A stretch of 64,000 bases of DNA from Bursaphelenchus xylophilus (lineage: Eukaryota; Nematoda; Chromadorea; Rhabditida; Aphelenchoididae). The stretch is from positions 11,966,001-12,030,000 of the forward strand of contig CAJFCV020000003.1 in NCBI GenBank assembly GCA_904066235.2. The letters are read 5' to 3'. Of the stretch, positions 20,901 to 29,100 are shown piece after piece; position 1 is the first letter of the stretch; the number at the start of each line of letters is the position of its first letter. The notes beneath the pieces are model-generated. The model made no database searches. It was not told the origin of the DNA and saw only the letters and a list, made by a program, of their open reading frames with translations. The position numbers and the translations under genes were made by a program.

Positions 20901-21588
20901 TTACTTCCTTTCATCATCATCCACCTGGCATACTTGCTCCATCCATCCTTGACCCTTCAAGAAATCGAATTGTGCGAACTTGAATCTCACAGATATCTCT
21001 TGACTGATCTTTTCGACGTCTCTGAGGTCCGCCCGGTCTTCATAGAATATCTTTAACTTCATTCTGATGCTGTCTTAATCCATTAGATAATATGGCTATA
21101 GCCGTCTCACATCTCCCAGATCATTCCGTTCAGATGAATCGAATTGTCCACCTGTAAGAAACCGTGGCTTCTTACAGTTGCTGCTGTGTTGTCTTGTAGT
21201 ATGAGTCCAAAATTATCTCCACGGTGTAGCTTTAGAATTTTATTCACCCGACGTTCAATTCACTTCAAAAAGGGTGCGATAAACAAATGGGAAAGACTTG
21301 GCCCGGCGACAGATTTGGTTCGCCTTTCTCTCGGCCTCACAAAATGATAGAAAAACTAATAAATTGTTAAAGAGTTACGACATTCGATCCGACTGATTCA
21401 TTGTCATCGTTGGATCGAACACCACTACGAGTCGAACAACTGTGACATCGACTCCAAGAGTTTTTTTTCTCAATTCTTCACACACAACCGGACCACATTT
21501 GGGCCGCTTACCGGAATGATTCTATTATAGTCCGCTCAGATCCTCCGCTTCCTCTTTTCCGCTTTTGTGAGTCCATTCGAGTGGCCAT
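20901..21588 (-). CDS. Compact five-exon gene of unknown function
   Basis: I do not recognise this protein. Exons 21588-21512, 21439-21382, 21335-21264, 21229-21111 and 21069-20901 join with matching phases throughout to 164 residues ending in a stop. The first exon opens MATRMDSQKRKRGSGGSERT. The middle reads AKSFPFVYRTLFE and GDNFGLILQDNTAATVRSHG. The end reads KLKIFYEDRADLRDVEKISQ and finishes DDDERK. Composition is soluble, with no signal peptide. Introns are 72, 46, 34 and 41 bp; the 34 bp one (GTGAAT...CTAAAG) is suspiciously small and could instead be a frameshift, making this a pseudogene. It lies tail-to-tail with the CAP gene and 107 bp downstream of another minus-strand stop. Confidence 0.5.
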
Positions 21589-21695
21589 AGAGAAAACATT
21601 CGGTCCTTTACTACACGATTTACTTACTTTCTCGACTACATTTATTACTAATAACACTTTTTAAATACCTCTGAATTCCCTCTACACGTAATCCC

Positions 21696-21891
21696 TCAAT
21701 TTATGGCCTCGCTTTCTTGGCCACCCGCATCTGTAGCCATGATAACTTGCAGGCAACCTGACTCATCAGGGTAATTCCTGACATATGTCCTCGAAATCCG
21801 TTGACTCCCAACGATGCACTTGATATATGGCTTCAGCGGGTTGAGGAAGTGCGTTTGTGTCCTTGTGGAAATCGAAAGCGCTGCGGGCGGG
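21696..21891 (-). CDS. Probable terminal exon of an unrecognised gene
   Basis: After the strong acceptor AAAAATTTCAG, 64 codons run to a stop with ordinary protein composition, including HFLNPLKPYIKCIVGSQRIS and NYPDESGCLQVIM. I found no family and no clear upstream exon; a MITE lies just beyond. An AATAAA follows the stop by about 60 bp, and the next minus-strand ATG comes 107 bp after the stop, as in a nematode operon. Confidence 0.35.
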
Positions 21892-21944
21892 CTGAAATTT
21901 TTATGGTTGCTGCCATCCGCTTTTTCGGTAATTTGGGGATTTAT

Positions 21945-22095
21945 ATACTCTGCCGGGAAAATAATGAGCACTCTGTCGCAACGAAAATCGCAAGGTCGAG
22001 AAAATTAATTGTGTCGCGACAAAACCAAATTTCTTTTTTCTTCAGTGACGCGATTTGCGCAGCGACAGAATGCTCATTATTTTCCCGACAGACTA
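21945..22095. mobile_element. CTGTCGGG MITE, subtype B
   Basis: CTCTGCCGGGAAAATAATG with GAGCACTCTGTCGC at left and ATGCTCATTATTTTCCCGAC at right. Confidence 0.85.
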
Positions 22096-22743
22096 ATTTT
22101 CTAATCTTTTTTCGGGGATGAGGTAAAAATTTTGAGGTATAACAAGGACGGGGGCAGTAATACATATAGGTATATATTATTGATGTGCTTTTTATACGCC
22201 AAGGTGTAAGTTTTTTTCCGGCCACACGCGGCCCAAAAAACGGCTGGGCCTGCAAGTTGTACTGATAGGATTAACAGCCACTTGACTCCGCGCCCTTCCC
22301 GAGTTTCGGGGGTTTGCCCGCTGCGGGTGGCCCACAAACTGATGAGATTTTTGAGCCCTACGGCAATTAATAAGTTTAAAAAAAGTGAGAATTACTTTTT
22401 TGACCAATTTATAGTCCCATTTTTCCAAACAATGAAAATTTCGTATAAACACATATGTTACAAGGAAATATTTTCAATTGCCAGCGAATACGAAGCCCAC
22501 CCTCGCGCTATTTGACAAGCCGTTTAAGCGGCAGCCCCTGCATGCGCGTCAGGTTGCGTCGCAGAAGTGCAACGGAATGCATGACAATGCGGGTGGCCAG
22601 ATTAGTCGGAAATTTCACACCCAGAGGTGTGAAATTGGCGTTAGTCCATTTTCATGGGTTTTTTGGTTGCCGTGGAGACCAATGAGGGGATTACTGCATA
22701 AGCGAAACAATTTGGGCCGGAGTGGAGAAGTTTTTGCTTTAAT
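22096..22743. other. No recognisable gene
   Basis: Several short open frames exist on both strands between 22100 and 22760, some with a hydrophobic start, but none has consistent splice sites or a family motif. Confidence 0.4.
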
Positions 22744-22762
22744 TATCAGTTTGTCGGGGTAG
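22744..22762. mobile_element. CTGTCGGG MITE left-end stub
   Basis: TATCAGTTTGTCGGGG ends abruptly at the solo LTR; the rest of the MITE is not found on the far side. Confidence 0.5.
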
Positions 22763-23122
22763 TGTCACGACTTCGCGTGCGAATTTGCCTATTCCCACGG
22801 AATGACCGACAAAATAGTATAAAAGGAAGAGAAATCGCCAATTATTATGATTATTATTTTGTGTTTTGTTCTTTCCCGGTTGTGTCCAATAAAGTCTACT
22901 GTATTGTCTATTTGTCTATTGATTGGTCTATGGTCAGCTCTGGTGAAGTTGGTTCCCCAAGTATTGTGAGTTCATTTGTGACGTTGTTTCATTAGTATCG
23001 TTAGTCCTTTGCCATAGTACTGTCAGTCGTTTGTGCTTTGTATAGTATTATTTGGGCTTGGGATCAGAAATAGCAACTAGATTAGGGACCTTTATACACG
23101 TGTTCTCACTGAACTCGTGACA
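22763..23122 (+). mobile_element. Solo LTR, copy 2
   Basis: Starts TGTCACGACTTCGCGTGCG and ends CTCGTGACA. It has the same TATAAAAGG and CCAATAAAG as copy 1. Flanking 4-mers are GTAG and GCAG, an imperfect duplication. The 3' half differs from the other copies. It ends 9 bp from the stop codon of the receptor-like gene, which lies on the other strand. Confidence 0.8.
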
Positions 23123-23131
23123 GCAGATACT

Positions 23132-26100
23132 TTATACGATTTTATTCAGCTCATTGCGGTTGAAAAGAAGTCGTAATACAGAGGCGACAACGACGCAGAG
23201 AAACAGTAACTTTATCAGATTTCGAATGTTGACATCGACCAAGCCAAACAACCGTAGGCGATAGATCTTTCGCTGAATTGAGCTGGCAAGGACTGGGAGG
23301 AATGCGTAAACCTAAAATTGGAATTTATTTTTAAAGAAATTTCCATCAGTCTGTCGGGAAAATAATGTGGATTCGTTGCGTCTTGGAATCGCTCATCGCT
23401 AAAAATTGGCTTACCCCGTCATGAAGAATTTTCCCACTGGCTGCAAGTTCTAAACACTCAATTTGCAGCCGTTTGAAAGCATGGCGGAAACTTGACACGA
23501 ATAGAAATGGCAAAATAATGGATGCCAACGAAAATAACGCCAAATAAAGTCCAAATCCAAAGTCGATCCAGCTGGTTTGAAAGTTCACAGTGGAGAAAAG
23601 GTAAATAAAAAGGATCATGTTCGAGAGCAAGTTGAAGGTTTGGTAATAGCTGAAAATTCAGATGCGTTATAGTAAAACTATAGGCAGGTCAACAGGGGAA
23701 GTGTTCAAAGTGCGACGTTCAGATTTTCTTTAAACTTTGTATACAAATTAGGCATGTCCCACATAGGACTTCCTGAAAATTTCAGCTTGCACTTTCCAGG
23801 CTCAGCCGAGATATTCAACGATCTTTGCCGCCGAGAGAGTACACGAAATGTGGAGAGCGGTCAGAGAGAAAACGTTTTTGGCCGTATCTTTGTCTGTTCC
23901 GCATCGAAAAAATTGATTTTTTGTGGAAATGTAATATACTCCAGAAATAAGTATGAAACTTTTCAGTTCTCAAAAAGCTAAAAAATGAGGCACTTCTAAC
24001 GTGCACTTTGGGTACTTCCCCTGTAAATCCCCGTTGCTCCATCAATATCAGCCTGTCGGGAAAATAATGACCGCAATGCCGCTGCTTCGATCGTCTTGCT
24101 GAAGTGAAAAGCAATTTGATTTTGCCGCGAAGACAATTCATTTTCTCGGCGGCGATGCGATTTTTGACGCGACAGAGCGCTCATTATTTTCCCGACAGAC
24201 TGACGTACATATGTATACCATCATCAATACTCACCTCATAATGCTCTTTACTACCGTCCAAAGCCTCCAAAGATTGTGGTGAGCATGCGAATAATGAGTC
24301 ACAACTGGCAGTTGAAAAGTGTTGAGATCCTCTCTGAATTCGTCCGCCAATTTTTCATATTCGGCGCAGATTATGAGAAAGTGAATGGAGATCACAGAAA
24401 GGCTGTTCATCAGTGCTGTGAGACAAAATAGAGTGCAAATAACCAGCAAGATAATGGGCAGTAGTCCTAATTTGTCTATGGGATCGTTGGCTAAAGGGGT
24501 GTCCACTTTGAAGGCGTGGAGCAGTTGAAAAGTCGAGGAGACCAGGATTGTGATGAAGATGAAGACTATTAGAGAGATCTGAAATGAATGAAAATGCATA
24601 TGTGTATCGAGAAAAAAATTTAAAAAGCAGAAAGTATCAGTCTGTCGGGAAAATAATGAGCAATTTGTCGCATCCAAAGTCGCATCGCCGCCGAGAAAAT
24701 GAATTGTCTTCGCGGCAAAATCAAATTGCTTTTCAATTCAGCGACGCTATCAGCGCATCAACATTGAGCTCATTATTTTCCCGACAGACTTACATAAAAC
24801 GATGACTCAAGAAGATCTCAAAATTTGGCCTCAGGCGGAGAGACCGATAAATCGGCTGAACGAAGGCAAGTACCCCAAGTGCGACGTTTTTTTTAAAATT
24901 TTGCACACAAATTCAGCCTAGGCCGCGTTAATTTGGTAATTTGCCTCTCTTTTTGCGGGCCCAGCTGAGATATTGAACGATATTTTGCGGCCGAGAGAGT
25001 ACCCGGAAGGCGGAGAGCGGCAAGGGAAAAACACTTTTTGACTATATCCTTGACAGTTTCGCATGGAAAAATTGATTTTTTGTGGAATAATTACCCTCTG
25101 CCGTGGAAATAGGCATGAAACTTTTCGTTCTGAAATTTTCGAAAAAAAATATAAAAATTTGGCCAACTTTTGGACTAAAAATCTCGTTATTTTTTGCATA
25201 TCGCTAGCTGGAAGTCTGGCATATCTCGTAGAAAAACTTATTCTAAAATTGTGCCAAGTTTCATCAAAATCTGAGCGTCGAACTTGAAGCACTTCCACTT
25301 ATCAAAAATTACAAATGATATTGATTTTCACTTACATTTGTCCTTTCGATCCTCTCCCTTGCATTGATAATCCCAGCTCCACATCCCGCATTTGTCAAGC
25401 GTCTCAAGAACCGCACTCGGTATCCATAGTAATTCCAGATGAGCAGAAAGATTGCAGCGACAAATCCCTGGACTCGAATCGCAAACAATGCAACGCTATT
25501 GCAGGACTGGCGCTGTAAAATTTTTAGTCATCAAAAGCATAACAAATCATATAAAAAAAAGGATTTTTGAAGTCAATTCTTGATGACTTACAAAGTCAAT
25601 TGTTTTATGAAAGTACAGAGGCTCCAACACAATTACTAGACAAGTCAGCGACATGATCCCAAGAAGAATTACACAGTGAGCGCAATAAGTCAGTTTTCGG
25701 TACCATTTCCATTGACTCCAGGTGGTCTTGTCCAAGTCAAAGAGCTTGTTGATCAGGTATGTTGGGAGATACAGCCGTTCCAACTGCAAAAGTTTGATTT
25801 TTTTAATTGTTAGTTTGTCGGGAAAATAATGAGCATTCTGCCGCATCGAAAATCGCATAGTCGTCGAGAAAATGAATTGTGTCCCGGCAAAATCAAATTT
25901 CTTTTCATTTCATTTCAGCAATGCGATTGGTGCAGCGGCTTTGTGCTCATTATTTTCCCGACAGATGATATTTGCAAGGGAAGTGCATCAATTGTAATGT
26001 TTTAACACATTTTTGTACACCTATCTGGAGATGCGCATATAGCCTATCCGATGCAGAATTTGATGCTGATTCCAAAAATGAAAAAAAAATCCGAGAAAAT

Positions 26101-29100
26101 TATTGAAAAAAATCGAGAAAATCGAGATTTTTTGATTGAGCATTGGCGTTACGGTATGTTACAGTAACCTGACAAACTTCGGGCCAATTACAAAGTTGCT
26201 CAGCATGGCCAATAACGTATACATACTCAGTTCTGAGATATTTCGGCAATAAATCAGTACAATGTATCACATTATGCGAAATTCAATAAATACGTCATAT
26301 CTCGGTCATGATGACGAATTTTTCGAAAAAAATTCACCAAGTTCTTTAGCATCCTACATGTCATCAGTTAAGACAAAAAAAAGTGGGGGTCAATTTCTAG
26401 GGCAGACCCCCCAAATATGATAAATTTTTCGCAAATTTTGTCATTAAAAGTGTCATGCCTAATTCTACCGTAGAGGATAATGTTTGCCCAAAAAATCAAT
26501 GTTTTTCCTCGGCTTCGAAGGTCGCCAAACATCTTTGTAGCAGGCCAAAGGCGCAAACTATAGAAAAGTGTAAAAGTTTTGATTCAAAAATAGCGGTTGT
26601 TTCTGCAAAGCGCGTGCCAGGAATATCAGATATCGTCTCATCGTCTTACTGTCTAAATTTCAGCTTTTTTCCCTCAAAATCTGAGCCTCGCATTTCGACA
26701 ACTGCCTCTGTAAAAGCAAAAAAAAAATGCTGCTAAGAGTAACAAAGTAACTTCCTCTCGCCAATTTTTTTGACGTATTCGCTTTTGGATCGCGGTGAAA
26801 CGATTTGCTGATCCGAGAGCGATGGGATTTACGCGTCGCGTGGATGCGTCTGACCTTTTTACGTAAAAAAAATGAATCTCAATTTGTTACAGTCCGCAAC
26901 TCAAGAGAGCTCGTTGAAGGATCATATACGTATATCCTAAAGCCCAACCCGTTTTTTCGAACCGAGTCGGGTTCAGTTTGTATGCGATGATTGGGGAATT
27001 GGTTTTGATTTTTTATGAGGGGAAGTGTTCAATGTGCGACGTTCAGATTTTGATGAAACTTGGCACAAATTTAGAATAATTTTTTCTAAGGTATATGCGA
27101 GAATCCTAGCTCGCGCTTTGCAGAAACAACCGAGATTTTTAGATCGAAAGTTGGCGAAAATTTAGGACTTCTTGCCGAATTTCGGCACGAAAATTTTCAT
27201 GCCCATTTCTACCGTAAAGAGTAATGTTTCCAAAAAAAGATCAAATTTTTCCGCACGAAACTGCCAAAGTTATGGCCAAAAAGCGTTTTTCTCTCTGACC
27301 GCTCTCCACGTTTAGCGTGCTATCTCGGCGGCGCCCGCAAAGCGCGAGCTAAAACTTTCAGGAATTGATATTTAGTCCATACCCGACGGGTGTGCAAAAT
27401 TTATAGAAGATCTGAGCTTCGCAGTTGGAGTACTTCCCTTGTTAGAGGGGATTCTTAGCTTTTGCTTTGCAGAAACGACCGAAATTTTTAGACCAAAAAT
27501 TGCGAAAAATAAGTTTTTTATGAATTTTGCAAGAAAAGATTCTTGCCTATTTTTTACTGTAGGGGTTAATGTTTCGCAAAGATTATCAGTATCTCGGCTA
27601 CAACTATTTGAAAGCCCAAACTCAAACTTTTACAAATTGATATGTGGCCTATGCCCGAAGCGTGTGCAAAATTTTAAGAAAATATGAGCGTCGCACTTGG
27701 GGTACCTCGCATGTGAGGTAAGCTAAAGTGTTTCAGTCAAACGTGGCTTTTTATCAGTCTGTCGGGAAAATAATCTGGATTAGTCGCGCCTTGGAATCAC
27801 CCATTGGCGACGCATAGTCTCGGCTGGAGGTTTTATGCGTACATTTTTTCCCAACTCCACATTATTTTTCCGACAGTTTGACATTGAAAAATCATGAAAG
27901 CCTCAGCGTCGCTCTTTGAGTACTTCCTCAAAATTAAAATGTCAAGTTTTTTCTTTTTTTTTATCAGTCTGTCGGGAAAATAATGAGCATTCTGTCGCAT
28001 CGAATTTGGCTTTTTGCACTGTGAAATAGCTTTTTTGGCTGTAGTTTGCGCCCTGACTTTTCTGCACAGTGCATGTCGCAAAAATTACACCAGCAACTTC
28101 GGGCTAGCACAACGGAACGCAATGGACCAAAAAATTCGTTCATTTTATTAGAAGGGTTTTTTTTTCTTTTGCTTTTTCAGTCTGTCGGGAAAATAATGAG
28201 CACTCTGTCGCATCGAAAATCGCATCGATAAAGTGAATTGTGTCGCGGCAAAATCTAATTTCTTTTCACTTCAGCAACGCAATGGTTTCTGTGACAAATC
28301 CACATTATTTTCCCGACAGACTGTTTTTTTTTTTTTTTTTTTTTTTTAAGACTGATATACCAAGTTTATTTTTTTGGCTGTTTATCATTCATTGAACAGA
28401 ATGATGAGTCATATATAACCTATGACTCTGTTATCTGTCATCGCAGCTGGCCCAGTCACCCATATTAGCATCTCCAGCTCTTGCACCTCACTTTATTACC
28501 CAATTTTTTGCTCCGCTTTTCTTCCCGATCGTATTCCAAAACACCGCCTGAAAAAAGGAAGGGGTCCTTTTGGGAATACGATCGCAGCGGCTGAAACTGG
28601 GCTACCTACAATTTGCAAGTGGTAGCCGGGAAAAGGAGGCTGCGGGCTTTATGAAGGGGTAATTAACTTCCCCCAAACAAGGTAAATCTTTGTTACGAAC
28701 AGCCGCGGAGACTTATTATTATTGAAAGCGAAAACTTCGAGATTCTCGTACGAACCTTTCCGGTTCTTCCGCCACGTTCGAACTTGTTAATTTTTTGGGG
28801 CGAGTTTAATTGCCACAAATTTTGCAAAATTGCGAAAATTGGTAGAGGGTTTTGCCTCAACGTTTCGACTTGTTGAGTCGGCGTTGAAATGGTTTGAACT
28901 AATTTTTTTGTAGTCTAACTTTTTGATTTTACTTTTTTTTCACGTTTTACTGTAGTTACTGTCTATTTACCACTGTTTTTTTGTATTTTCATAAAGTGCG
29001 TAGACTTTTTTTGTCACTGCGCACAGTGAATTTTGCCTCTTTTTTCGCACAGTGCAATGTTTCTTTTGCACCGTGCAAACATTTTTTTATGTCATTTTGC

